Assembly: GCF_002811875.1 (NCBI RefSeq)
Contig: NZ_NPDZ01000001.1
Coordinates: 248,001 to 312,000 of the forward strand
DNA from: Leptospira perolatii
GTDB taxonomy: Bacteria; Spirochaetota; Leptospiria; Leptospirales; Leptospiraceae
DNA length: 64,000 nt
Reading direction: 5' to 3'
Part shown: positions 28,873-36,877 of the stretch, piece by piece
How positions within the stretch are numbered: the first letter of the stretch is position 1
How the letters are laid out: each line of letters starts with the position of its first letter
The notes under the pieces: generated by a model
The model's input: the letters and a program-made list of their open reading frames with translations, nothing else
The model's database searches: none
What the model was told of the DNA's origin: nothing
Translations under genes and position numbers: made by a program

Positions 28873-29927
28873 TCAGCAAGAATTTTATCATCTCTTGCAA
28901 CAGCGGCTGGTATCTCGTCCATATTCCATAATTCTAATTCTATCTTATGAGATATTGGTCCTGCATTTTTAAGTGTAAATTCTCCTTTGCCATTTTCTGC
29001 TTCGAAGCATTGGAGATCCAGACCCAAAAGTCTATCTAGGTCCTTAGATCGACTAGGACTCGGGGCATTCATTCTTGGATTCGTAGTTCCGGTTGAAATT
29101 CCGTTTAGCACAACACAATGATTCTTTGTGCCTGGATTTTCGAATGTGTAGAATATAGTGTAGGAATCTCTTTCTGTACCCTTCTGAATATCTACTATCT
29201 GTATTTTTCCAGGAAGACTATGTTTTTGGGTACTTTCTACTTCGTTTCTTAAAACCGATTGGTCATTTCTATTCCTGGATAATTCTGTAATAGCATTTGC
29301 GAAATCGGAATCACTATCTATGTTGTAGTAACTCCCATCCGCCGATTCCGCAATTTTCTGCATGATTCTTTTTTCTTCCGGTTTTAATCCGAGTCCAAGA
29401 ATATGCATTTTAAAACGGACTCCCTGTTGTTTCAATCTTTGAAGTTCCTTCTCCGGATCTCCATAGCAACTTTCGACGCCGTCGGTTACTAGTATTAGAT
29501 CAGTTTCCGTCGACTTCTTCTTCATGTAATCGCCTGCGATTCGAATGGATTCGGCTAATGGCGTAGCTCCTGCTGGTGTAATCGAATATAACTTATTCTT
29601 AAATTCCGTCCGTTTAAATTTTTCCAAGGGGAAATACAATCTGGAAGATCCGCAGCCCGGAATTCTATTTCCATATGCGATTAACCCGATCTCAGAATCT
29701 TCGGAATATTGATCGATTAGCTTTGCTATATACTTTTTGGCTAGGTGTACTTTCTGGAAGGCACCAATGTAATCGTTCATTGAGCCGCTTCCGTCTAGGA
29801 TAAATAGCTTTCCTGTTGTACCTCTTACCGGAGTCTCAGCTCCGACTCCGGACAGCGAACAGAACAGAACTCCCAAAAGAAATCCCTTTAGTTCCCGAGA
29901 GATTTTCTGCTTCAACGAAAAAGACAT
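28860..29927 (-). CDS. Exported von Willebrand factor A (VWA) domain protein
   Basis: 355 residues: signal peptide (core about 13-28), then a VWA domain with an intact metal-ion site, FILDGSGSM, plus the TPAGATPLAESI and VTDGVESCYG loops. The C-terminal 130 residues form an uncharacterised beta-rich part. VWA domains mediate metal-dependent protein binding. It is the last gene of the minus-strand unit that begins with a cobalamin riboswitch, 64 bases after the DUF6580 gene, though it may have its own promoter. Its start codon lies in a hairpin (see 29926-29951). The 3' end overlaps the convergent MuiA-like gene by 13 bases. Confidence 0.83.
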   Translation of the reverse strand: MSFSLKQKISRELKGFLLGVLFCSLSGVGAETPVRGTTGKLFILDGSGSMNDYIGAFQKVHLAKKYIAKLIDQYSEDSEIGLIAYGNRIPGCGSSRLYFPLEKFKRTEFKNKLYSITPAGATPLAESIRIAGDYMKKKSTETDLILVTDGVESCYGDPEKELQRLKQQGVRFKMHILGLGLKPEEKRIMQKIAESADGSYYNIDSDSDFANAITELSRNRNDQSVLRNEVESTQKHSLPGKIQIVDIQKGTERDSYTIFYTFENPGTKNHCVVLNGISTGTTNPRMNAPSPSRSKDLDRLLGLDLQCFEAENGKGEFTLKNAGPISHKIELELWNMDEIPAAVARDDKILADQGK

Positions 29928-29951
29928 ACAAAATAGCCTTCTATTTTGTAT
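29926..29951 (-). promoter_or_regulatory. Hairpin holding the ribosome site and start codon of the VWA gene
   Basis: In the transcript an 11-base perfect A+U-rich stem (arms 29951-29941 and 29936-29926) closes a four-base loop reading AAGG, which is the only Shine-Dalgarno for the VWA gene. The first two bases of its ATG (29927-29925) are paired in the stem; loop to ATG is nine bases. Such an element could limit initiation and open with temperature. The low G+C and lack of a T-run argue against a terminator. Confidence 0.55.
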
Positions 29952-29991
29952 CGGTAAAAATTCAGAAACCCTAACAGTTAAGGAATAATTT

Positions 29992-30585
29992 TTAGAACCA
30001 AGAAACTGGCTGAGAATAATATCTCGCTAGGCGAATCTCAAGCGTATCGAAGATTCCGAATAGAATCGAAGCATACACTAAATCTCCCACAAGTGTCCAC
30101 TGAAAGAATGGAATAGCAGCCACATAACAAGTAATGAGTCCTTCACTCGTGTACGGATACATGGAGCTTAACGCCCAGACAGCAAAGTTTGTGGTTAGAA
30201 AGAACTGTATACTTCCTACGAAACTTACAGATACTACTCTTAGCTTTGAAGAGTTGTCGGATAAATAAGTTTTTCCTAAGAATACATTCAAAAGTAAAGA
30301 AGCATAAACTACAGGAAGAGTATTATGAAACCAATCAAAGCCATGGATCCATGCTAAAACTCTATCAGAGATCAGCATAGTAAGGATAGGAACTAGATAT
30401 GCATTCCATCCTTTAATTCGTGCACCCGCATAGATGCTCATAGCACCTACAGGAGTAAAGTTAGGTGGATGAGGTAAAAATCTGGCAGCGCAAGAGCCCA
30501 AGGTTCCGATCCAATGTAAAGGTTCCCAATTTCTTAAAGAAAGTGTTGTTCCTAAATTTTTGAATGCTCTTTCAATTCGATTCAC
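29992..30585 (-). CDS. DUF6580 integral-membrane protein, putative transport component
   Basis: 197 residues with about five or six membrane helices. The conserved block RFLPHPPNFTPVGAMSIYAGA is typical of DUF6580, whose members look like substrate-binding (S) components of energy-coupling-factor vitamin transporters. It starts at a GTG (30585-30583) with a strong AGGAGG six to seven bases upstream. It follows two lipoprotein genes in the transcript that begins at a cobalamin riboswitch, so a role in cobalamin or precursor uptake is the natural inference. No ECF ATPase or EcfT gene is nearby, so it would need shared partners or act alone, as proposed for some vitamin S components. Confidence 0.8.
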   Translation of the reverse strand: MNRIERAFKNLGTTLSLRNWEPLHWIGTLGSCAARFLPHPPNFTPVGAMSIYAGARIKGWNAYLVPILTMLISDRVLAWIHGFDWFHNTLPVVYASLLLNVFLGKTYLSDNSSKLRVVSVSFVGSIQFFLTTNFAVWALSSMYPYTSEGLITCYVAAIPFFQWTLVGDLVYASILFGIFDTLEIRLARYYSQPVSWF

Positions 30586-30615
30586 TGGATGCCTCCTGAT
30601 TGGAAAAAATACATT

Positions 30616-31476
30616 CTATGGGCTAATCGATTTTGCAATTACACCATCTATATCCGGATTTGTATGTGCTGCATCTATTGGTAAAGATCCTATTGATACT
30701 TTAGCAGTAGTTAGGCGAATATAAAGGAATCCATTATTCTGGATATCGTCCCTTTCTGCTGTCGAGCAATTTGTTCCGGAATTCCCGAAATTCGCGTCAG
30801 ATAAATCAAAACCATCTCCCCCACCGCCTCCGTTTACTACGTCCGTATTAAACAAATCCGTTAAGTTCATCGGGTTCGTATCTTGGTTATACGCGACAGG
30901 AGTTAATCCGGCAAATCTCGGCCAGTCAACCGGATTTCCTGAAAAGGTGCCAAGCGAATAGGTAGGATTCCAACCGCACCACTTTGATAAATCATTTCCG
31001 ACCTCTACGACAACTGGTTCGCCAAATACGTTATCATATGTATTAGAAACAGAGCCGCCGATGAAAAATGGATTTTCATAAACGATAAAGTCGATTCCGG
31101 CTGCGTTTAGAACTTTTTTGCCAGACCAGCTGAGTATAATAGAAGCCCCCGGGCCGCTAGCTCCGAGAGTAAACACGTCCAGGGATCCGTTAAATTTCCC
31201 TCTACCCCTTACTCCGTTCCTTGCACAGTAAGAATCTGTAAATCCGTATCCAGTTTGGGATGGGGCGGAAACTACCAGATTTGCAGCAAAAAAACCAGAA
31301 GAATTGTCTAGAGAATTTAGTCTGCATTCTTGCGTTCCTGGACTGTTCTGCAATATTTGCGCGATTGCTATTGCATTCTCTACCTGATTTCCCGGTCCTA
31401 CATTAGAATCACAGGACGACAAAAAAATCCATGATGCCAACGGTAGTATAAAAATATGCGCAAAGATTTTTTTCAT
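30616..31476 (-). CDS. Surface lipoprotein, riboswitch operon protein 2
   Basis: 286 residues with a lipoprotein signal (hydrophobic core about 8-19, lipobox LSSC). The mature part has the pattern IILSWSGKKVLNAAGIDFIVYENPF, then EPVVVEVG and KW, which resembles a family of bacterial cell-surface proteins often found beside cobalamin-uptake genes; I believe related leptospiral proteins are annotated as a lipoprotein family of their own but cannot verify the name. A glycine run (GGGGGDGFDLSD) near residue 218 looks like a calcium- or loop-type insert. It is the second gene after the riboswitch. Its Shine-Dalgarno (GGAGAGGA) lies in a hairpin, described at 31484-31525. Confidence 0.78.
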   Translation of the reverse strand: MKKIFAHIFILPLASWIFLSSCDSNVGPGNQVENAIAIAQILQNSPGTQECRLNSLDNSSGFFAANLVVSAPSQTGYGFTDSYCARNGVRGRGKFNGSLDVFTLGASGPGASIILSWSGKKVLNAAGIDFIVYENPFFIGGSVSNTYDNVFGEPVVVEVGNDLSKWCGWNPTYSLGTFSGNPVDWPRFAGLTPVAYNQDTNPMNLTDLFNTDVVNGGGGGDGFDLSDANFGNSGTNCSTAERDDIQNNGFLYIRLTTAKVSIGSLPIDAAHTNPDIDGVIAKSISP

Positions 31477-31483
31477 AAAAATC

Positions 31484-31525
31484 CTCTCCCCATTCTGAGT
31501 CGCAAAAGGGGAGAGATGACCCCTT
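31484..31525 (-). promoter_or_regulatory. Two mutually exclusive hairpins over the lipoprotein ribosome site
   Basis: In the minus-strand transcript, CTCTCCCC (31515-31508) pairs perfectly with GGGGAGAG (31491-31484), which is the Shine-Dalgarno region of the gene starting at 31476. Just upstream, AAGGGG (31525-31520) can instead pair with CCCCTT (31511-31506), freeing the Shine-Dalgarno. The two pairings share bases and cannot form together, a classic sequestor/anti-sequestor arrangement, though no ligand or coupling has been shown. Confidence 0.5.
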
Positions 31526-31540
31526 AACTAAATAGTAATC

Positions 31541-32092
31541 TTACTGCTCCAGTCTGCTCCAGACAGTCCCGAAACAACCACCATTTAAGTTCGATGGATC
31601 TACTTGAGTAGTCGTCAAATTGTTAAAGGAAGTTATCGCCTCTTCTAAAGTATTTTTATAGCCGCTTAGATCCGGACAAATATAAAAGAAATTTCCATCG
31701 TGAGTCCATATGTAGTGCATGAACTTGCTCGGTCCGTATTGCGCATCTGCGGGGTTTTGAACAAAAGCAACATTTTTAGAATTATCTAACATTCTAATAT
31801 TAGTTACGGTCGCGCCAAATGTCTTATACGTGGAAGTGAATTGTGTAGCATCAACTACATATGTGCCTTGGCTGATATTTCCTGCATCAATAGTATACGG
31901 AGATGTCTGCCCTGCGTAATCAGGTTTTCCGTTAAAGTAATTCCACTGACCTGAAACTTCCGGAATTGTATTCATTAAAACCAAAAGGTTGTTGGAAGTT
32001 TTATCTTCTTCTTTCTTGGTTTCGAAGCACGCAGTGAGTAAGAAAAGCAAACTTGCTGCGATCACAGATTTTAGTATAGTCTTAGTTTCCAT
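31541..32092 (-). CDS. Lipoprotein, first gene after the cobalamin riboswitch
   Basis: 183 residues. Lipoprotein signal METKTILKS..LLFLLTAC, with the cysteine at about residue 22, then a charged linker and a small soluble domain of about 150 residues with two later cysteines (ICPDL, GGCFG) that might form a disulfide. I do not recognise a named family. The ATG at 32092 is chosen over one 51 bases upstream because GGAG lies seven bases before it and the signal peptide starts directly after. About 210 bases of leader separate it from the riboswitch core. By position it may be a surface or periplasmic cobalamin-binding lipoprotein, which is inference only. Confidence 0.75.
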   Translation of the reverse strand: METKTILKSVIAASLLFLLTACFETKKEEDKTSNNLLVLMNTIPEVSGQWNYFNGKPDYAGQTSPYTIDAGNISQGTYVVDATQFTSTYKTFGATVTNIRMLDNSKNVAFVQNPADAQYGPSKFMHYIWTHDGNFFYICPDLSGYKNTLEEAITSFNNLTTTQVDPSNLNGGCFGTVWSRLEQ

Positions 32093-32304
32093 TTTTATTC
32101 TCCGAGTTGTATTTGGATCGAAGAGGCAAAATCGCAATACCAACTAACGTTCATTAAATGGTTTTCGAGTTCCTATAAAGTTCTCTATTCCTGGAAAGTA
32201 GATTTTTCTTTAGCCAAGATGGAGATGCTTCGCGGGAATAAGCCTTCCGATTTTTTGCTTTGGGGGGCCCCTTCGCAAGTACACAGGACGTGCTACAAAC
32301 GAGA

Positions 32305-32470
32305 ACTGTGATAATACCCTACCTCGAGGTATTCTTATCACGGGGAAGATCTGGCTTGTTTTACTCAAAAAAGTAAAACTTTACAGTTGCGGGTCAGCGC
32401 GGGATTTTCACCCGACTTCCTCCCTGAAAGCGTAATTCCACTGCATTGACCTAAGCCTACGCTGGCAAGA
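32305..32470 (-). ncRNA. Cobalamin riboswitch
   Basis: Minus-strand adenosylcobalamin-type aptamer upstream of the lipoprotein/DUF6580 genes. Seen directly: outer stem AGCGTA/TACGCT (32463-32458 with 32434-32429), the box GGGTGAAAATCCC (32413-32401), the core CCCGCAACTGT (32393-32383; usual form CCGCCACTGT), an eight-base hairpin (32379-32372 with 32365-32358), the conserved GCCAGA (32355-32350) and a 3' hairpin at 32341-32308 whose loop could make the kissing contact. High cobalamin should switch the downstream genes off. I see no obvious terminator between aptamer and gene, so control of translation or of a distant structure is likely. Confidence 0.93.
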
Positions 32471-32580
32471 AAAAAATCAGATGGAATCTTTGCCTTCTGA
32501 CCGAAATTAAAATGTAGCGATATCTCGAATTATCTAACGCATTCTTGCGTTTCTATTCATTATCAGAGGAGACAACAGTG

Positions 32581-33927
32581 ATGAAATTTTCGCGTTCCGA
32601 CTTTCTTAAAAAAAGTGCGATCACTGCAAGTGTCTTACTCGGATTCGGAAAGAATGCACTGAAAGCACAAGGGTCAGGAGGCGATTCCAAAAGAGTGATA
32701 GTGCTCGGTGCAGGATTGGCCGGTTTGTATGCGGCTTATCTTTTAGGAAAAACCGGAAGCAAAGTGACTGTCATTGAAGCAACCGAGCGATTAGGCGGCA
32801 GAGTTCGAACCATTCTAGATCCTTCCGGTCAGACATTAGACCTTGGAGCTGAATGGGTTTCTTCAGAGGATAAAACAACGAGAAGTGTGGTTAGAGAATT
32901 AGGTCTTCGTTACCAGGACGCACCTTTAAAGTCGGATCTTTTTTTGGGGACATATCGGAAAGCGGGGACTTGGGAAATTTCGGAACAATCCAAAGAGTTA
33001 TTGAACAAATTAGTTTCATTAAACTCAAAAATGAATCCTTCTCAGCAACAAGGTCTGGATAAAATTAGTTTTTATAATTATCTGTTTTATCAGGGGATGA
33101 GTTCTGACGATCTTGCATTATTAAATCATAAATTATCTTTACATTATGGGGATTCCGTTCGATTTTTATCCGCGTACAAAGTTTTGAGCGACTTACAAAA
33201 ATTTCCGATTCGAAACGTTAGGGTTGAAGGAGGAATGGAGAGTATAGTCCGTGCGCTTGTGAAAAACATGGAGAATACTGAATTCGTTCTCTCTGAGCCA
33301 GTCGCTTCCGTCGAACAGGACGACAGTGGAGTTTCAGTATTGACTGTTGGAGGGAGAAGGTTTACGGGAAATTCCTGTGTTTGCACTCTGCCAACAAATC
33401 AACTTTCCTCTGTTAAATGGAACCCGGATCTTGATAAAGAAAAGCTTTTGTCGATTCTTAGGGTTCGTTATTCTCAAATCTATAAAATTTTTTTGGTTTT
33501 GAAAGAGTCTCCTTGGGATACTTCTCCATTCTCTGTTCATTCCGATTTAGCGGCGCAATTCATGTATGATGCAGGCACAAAGCCTGGCTCTTCCGAGAAG
33601 ATACTCGGTGTGATTGCAAGCGGTGATCGCTACCAAGTTTTCGAATCAGCGAGCCAAGAGCAGAAGGTAGACTATATTCGATTAACTTTAGGTAGACTTG
33701 GATTGAATAAGGATTTGCAAGTGCAGAGAATGTACTTTCCTGATTTCGGCAAGCAAGCTTACGTTCCACCTGGAATTGCGACATTTCCGCCAGGCAGTTT
33801 CGGATCAGAAGTGCTACTAAGAAAGCCATTTGATCGAATCTTTTTTGCAGGTGAACACACAGCAGAAGTGACTGGCACAGTTGAGGCGGCATTGAGCTCA
33901 GCGATCAAAGCAGTGAATTTTTTGTAA
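32581..33927 (+). CDS. FAD-dependent amine oxidase (flavin monoamine oxidase family)
   Basis: 448 residues. The dinucleotide-binding motif is VIVLGAGLAGLYAAYLLG, followed by VIEATERLGGRVRT, and the C-terminal FAD block is IFFAGEHTAEVTGTVEAALSS. These are hallmarks of monoamine/polyamine oxidases. An N-terminal segment (FSRSDFLKKSAITASVLLGFG) looks like an export signal, with some likeness to a Tat signal but only one arginine, so the cellular location is uncertain. ATG 32581 is chosen: AGAGGAG is eight bases upstream; a GTG directly before it is an alternative. It is divergent from the riboswitch operon. Substrate unknown. Confidence 0.85.
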   Translation: MKFSRSDFLKKSAITASVLLGFGKNALKAQGSGGDSKRVIVLGAGLAGLYAAYLLGKTGSKVTVIEATERLGGRVRTILDPSGQTLDLGAEWVSSEDKTTRSVVRELGLRYQDAPLKSDLFLGTYRKAGTWEISEQSKELLNKLVSLNSKMNPSQQQGLDKISFYNYLFYQGMSSDDLALLNHKLSLHYGDSVRFLSAYKVLSDLQKFPIRNVRVEGGMESIVRALVKNMENTEFVLSEPVASVEQDDSGVSVLTVGGRRFTGNSCVCTLPTNQLSSVKWNPDLDKEKLLSILRVRYSQIYKIFLVLKESPWDTSPFSVHSDLAAQFMYDAGTKPGSSEKILGVIASGDRYQVFESASQEQKVDYIRLTLGRLGLNKDLQVQRMYFPDFGKQAYVPPGIATFPPGSFGSEVLLRKPFDRIFFAGEHTAEVTGTVEAALSSAIKAVNFL

Positions 33928-33963
33928 GTCACTAATCGATGTTTTCGCTTCCGTTTGAATTTG

Positions 33964-34842
33964 TTATGCGATTACTTCTTCTTTTTCTCGTATTGCCGCT
34001 TCCCAACCCAGAATAGCTTTTTTCCTTTCCGCACCCCATCTATATTCATGAATTACGCCCATCTTTCGAATGACGCGGTGACAAGGAATCAAATAAGCGA
34101 CCGGATTTTTTGCAACCGCGCTTCCCACAGCACGAACTGCATTTTCGCTTCCTACAATTTTTGCCAAGCTCTCGTATGAGATCAGTTTGCCTTGCGGTAT
34201 TTTTAATAAGGCTTCCCAGACTTTAATTTGAAAGTTAGTTCCTCTTAATAAAAGCTTTAACGGAGAACTCTCTTTGTTCGAATCGTTCGAACTCACCTGA
34301 TTTAGAAATATTTTCTCGATTAGAGATTCGGTGCCTTTCGGATCTTTTTTTAAATTTGCGTTTTCCCATTCCTGTTGCAAGGATCGAATTGCTTGCTCGT
34401 CAGAATTCTCGATAAAGTTTAAATTGCAAATTCCCCTTTCCGTAATTCCTATAATACATTTTCCGAATGGAGTAGGGTGAATTCCATACCGAATTTCTAA
34501 ACCGAGTCCTTTACTCTTGAATTCTCCTGGACTCATTGCTTCGCATGAAACAAAAAGATCGTGTAATCTACCTGGACTGCTTAGGCCGACCTCGTATGTC
34601 GTATCTAATAGATTTTTCGATTCATTCAAAAGTTGAATCGTATATTCCTTTGTTAGAAATTGTAAGAATCGTTTTGGACTTATGCCGACCCATTCGCTGA
34701 AAAGTCTCTGGAAATGAAATTCGCTTAATCCAAGAGAATCGGCGACTTCCTTTAAACTTGGCTGTTTTCTGAAATTTCTATGCAGAAACAGCAAAGCGGA
34801 TTCTATTCTCTCGTAATCTTCGGATGCTTTTTTCAGGTTCAT
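33964..34842 (-). CDS. Ada-like AraC regulator fused to O6-alkylguanine-DNA methyltransferase
   Basis: 292 residues with an AraC-type DNA-binding domain first (about 10-105, EVADSLGLSEFHFQRLF), then a methyltransferase domain ending in the active-site PCHRVI motif and YRWGAERKKAIL. It lacks the N-terminal zinc/phosphotriester domain of E. coli Ada, so it can repair O6-alkylguanine but cannot sense methylphosphotriesters in the usual way. Start supported by AGGAAG upstream. It follows the alpha/beta hydrolase gene by 24 bases on the same strand and converges with the amine oxidase gene. Confidence 0.9.
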   Translation of the reverse strand: MNLKKASEDYERIESALLFLHRNFRKQPSLKEVADSLGLSEFHFQRLFSEWVGISPKRFLQFLTKEYTIQLLNESKNLLDTTYEVGLSSPGRLHDLFVSCEAMSPGEFKSKGLGLEIRYGIHPTPFGKCIIGITERGICNLNFIENSDEQAIRSLQQEWENANLKKDPKGTESLIEKIFLNQVSSNDSNKESSPLKLLLRGTNFQIKVWEALLKIPQGKLISYESLAKIVGSENAVRAVGSAVAKNPVAYLIPCHRVIRKMGVIHEYRWGAERKKAILGWEAAIREKEEVIA

Positions 34843-34866
34843 TTTTTCTTCTTCCTAGAATCGATT

Positions 34867-35712
34867 TTACTTAGCTTGCTGCGCTTCTTTGGAGGTTAAT
34901 GCACCGGTTTGTTTAAGCCATGCATCTGCGTCAGTCAAAACAGATTCTATTTTCGGTTCTGTAATCATCCAATGGGAACATTGCTGATATAGTTTGTATT
35001 CTGCTACTTTGAATTTTTTTGAAAGTTTCTTCCCGATCTTCGGCGGTGTTACTTTATCGTGGCTTGCCGACGCAATAAAAACCGGACATTTGATTTTTCG
35101 ATGCTGCACTCTTGTGGTCAGCCTCATATCAAGGAAAGGTAGAAAAGTTTGAAAAGCAACTTTTCCGGATTCCTTTACGAATGTTTTATATAGTAATTCC
35201 TGCTCTTCTTTTGGAAGACAGTTGTAAATTCCATACGCAAACTTTTTAGGCCCTAAAATGTTGGTCTTCCTCCAAAAGAAAGGAGTACTTAGAATATCGA
35301 TCACAGTGAATGTTCCTTTCCAGGAAAATCCGGAAATTCCAAGGGGTGGAACCGGTGTTAACATGATCAGTGCGGACGGATTTATTCTAGTCGCCAATAG
35401 TTGCACAAGCAATCCACCTAAAGAATGGCCCAATAAAATAGGAGATTTCCATTGGAGTCGATCTAACTCACTTTCCAAAAAATCTACATAATCCGATATG
35501 CCAAGATTGGAAAGTTGAGAGTGCTCTCCTTTTTCATGAAATGGAAGATTTGCCGTATGGCAATTGTACCCTAAATTCTCAAGGCAGGTTTGCACTCGAC
35601 TCATATGCGATTTAGTGCACCACATTCCGTGCACAAGTAGAACATTCTTCCGTGATTCATTTTGTTCGTTAGAATTTGCTGTTTCTTTAGTTACAGTCGT
35701 TGCGTTTTCCAT
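34867..35712 (-). CDS. Alpha/beta hydrolase
   Basis: 281-residue hydrolase. The oxyanion region LLVHGMWCTKSHM and nucleophile elbow GHSLGG are clear; a late DKVTPP and SHWM fit the acid and histidine of the triad. There is no signal peptide, so it is probably cytoplasmic. It sits in front of the Ada-like gene, 24 bases away. The reaction could be esterase, lipase or thioesterase; the sequence does not decide. Confidence 0.85.
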   Translation of the reverse strand: MENATTVTKETANSNEQNESRKNVLLVHGMWCTKSHMSRVQTCLENLGYNCHTANLPFHEKGEHSQLSNLGISDYVDFLESELDRLQWKSPILLGHSLGGLLVQLLATRINPSALIMLTPVPPLGISGFSWKGTFTVIDILSTPFFWRKTNILGPKKFAYGIYNCLPKEEQELLYKTFVKESGKVAFQTFLPFLDMRLTTRVQHRKIKCPVFIASASHDKVTPPKIGKKLSKKFKVAEYKLYQQCSHWMITEPKIESVLTDADAWLKQTGALTSKEAQQAK

Positions 35713-35896
35713 TTGATTTTCTTTTCCCGTTTTGCTTAGGAGATTTTAACCGTGCTTTGGAATCGGAACAACCCGGTTCTTGCTTTTTTGAACAGACTGG
35801 TGCTGGATCAATAATCGAAAGGAGTGAGATCTCAAATTTACCTGTCATAAGCCTGCAGGACCTCCTGCACGAGAACCGGGAGTAAATCGTGTTTGC

Positions 35897-36868
35897 CTAG
35901 GAACTTATCACTAGCTTCTGAGACCCCAAATCGAGGTTCCCTGCGGGATCAAAAATCCTGCCTTCCATCACATCTCCATCTTTTAGAAAGTCAGAAATCT
36001 TAAGCTGCTTTTTAACAAAGATCTCCATCAGTTTAGGTTCTTTCAAAAACACCCGCGCAATTCGTTGAAGCGTAGGAGAAGGCGCCTTCATTGCAACTCC
36101 ACTAGGAGTTCCGGTCAAAATTAGATCCCCGGGGAACAGATCCGTAATTTGAGAAAGTTCAGAAAGAGTCTCAGGCGGTTGATAAATCATCTTACTTGCT
36201 ACACTATCTTGGCGGACCTTTCCGTTTACGGACAGTATTAGTCTAAGTTTCGGAATCGATTGAATTTCATCTTTTTCTAATAGAGTTAAATAAGGTCCGA
36301 CTGGACAAAAGGTTCTGTAACTCTTTCCTTTGAACCATTGTCCTTGTGGAATTTGGACATCCCTCGCAGAAACGTCATTTCCAATCACGATTCCGGAAAT
36401 GTACTGATGAAGGTTGTCCCAGGTTACGGATACGGGTTCCGTGATGGAAGTCCCGAGGACCAAGCCTAATTCGATTTCATAGTCTAAAAGTTTAACACCC
36501 TTCGGTCTCCGAATTTCACCGACAGGAGAATGAAGCGAAGAAGTTGCTTTTTGGAAAAACAGATTGAATGATCTATCTCTTGGATCAGTTCCGCTCTCTC
36601 TTGCGTGCTCGGAGTAATTCTGTCCCTGGCAAAATATTTGGCAGGGAGCGGTCACAGGTGAAAGAAATTCGATTTCCGAAAGCGGAATTTTCTCGGAGGA
36701 CTTGTCGTTTAAAACGATTCTTGCAGATTCTTTGCCGTTCTTTAAGAAATCAGAAAGTTCGGAAAATTTTTCCTTTAAGGGAAGTGCAAATTCTGAAGAT
36801 TGCACTCCCCAGTAAATATCGTTCGACCGATTTTTAGGAAAACGAAATCGAACAATATTCAAGCTCAT
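35897..36868 (-). CDS. Fumarylacetoacetate hydrolase family protein
   Basis: 323 residues. The C-terminal FAH fold carries the metal-binding acidic residues in LLDYEIELGLVLG and the blocks GNDVSARDVQ, KSYRTFCPVGPYL and LILTGTPSGVA. Family members hydrolyse or decarboxylate beta-diketo acids such as fumarylpyruvate, or act as oxaloacetate decarboxylase; the exact substrate is unclear. It starts nine bases after the topoisomerase B-subunit stop, so it is probably co-transcribed with the topoisomerase genes, an unexpected pairing. Confidence 0.85.
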   Translation of the reverse strand: MSLNIVRFRFPKNRSNDIYWGVQSSEFALPLKEKFSELSDFLKNGKESARIVLNDKSSEKIPLSEIEFLSPVTAPCQIFCQGQNYSEHARESGTDPRDRSFNLFFQKATSSLHSPVGEIRRPKGVKLLDYEIELGLVLGTSITEPVSVTWDNLHQYISGIVIGNDVSARDVQIPQGQWFKGKSYRTFCPVGPYLTLLEKDEIQSIPKLRLILSVNGKVRQDSVASKMIYQPPETLSELSQITDLFPGDLILTGTPSGVAMKAPSPTLQRIARVFLKEPKLMEIFVKKQLKISDFLKDGDVMEGRIFDPAGNLDLGSQKLVISS

Positions 36869-36877
36869 GGCAACTCG

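Noticed and set aside
32581..32650. Twin-arginine signal at the N-terminus of the amine oxidase
   Set aside because: The segment reads SRSDFLKK with one arginine instead of the RR pair, so Tat export cannot be claimed.
35852..35866. Short palindrome around GCAGGACCTCCTGC as a terminator
   Set aside because: Only six pairs with a two-base centre and no T-run on either strand.
35700..35885. A 61-codon plus-strand frame between the FAH-family and alpha/beta-hydrolase genes
   Set aside because: No ribosome site, no family likeness, and composition as expected of non-coding DNA upstream of a minus-strand gene.
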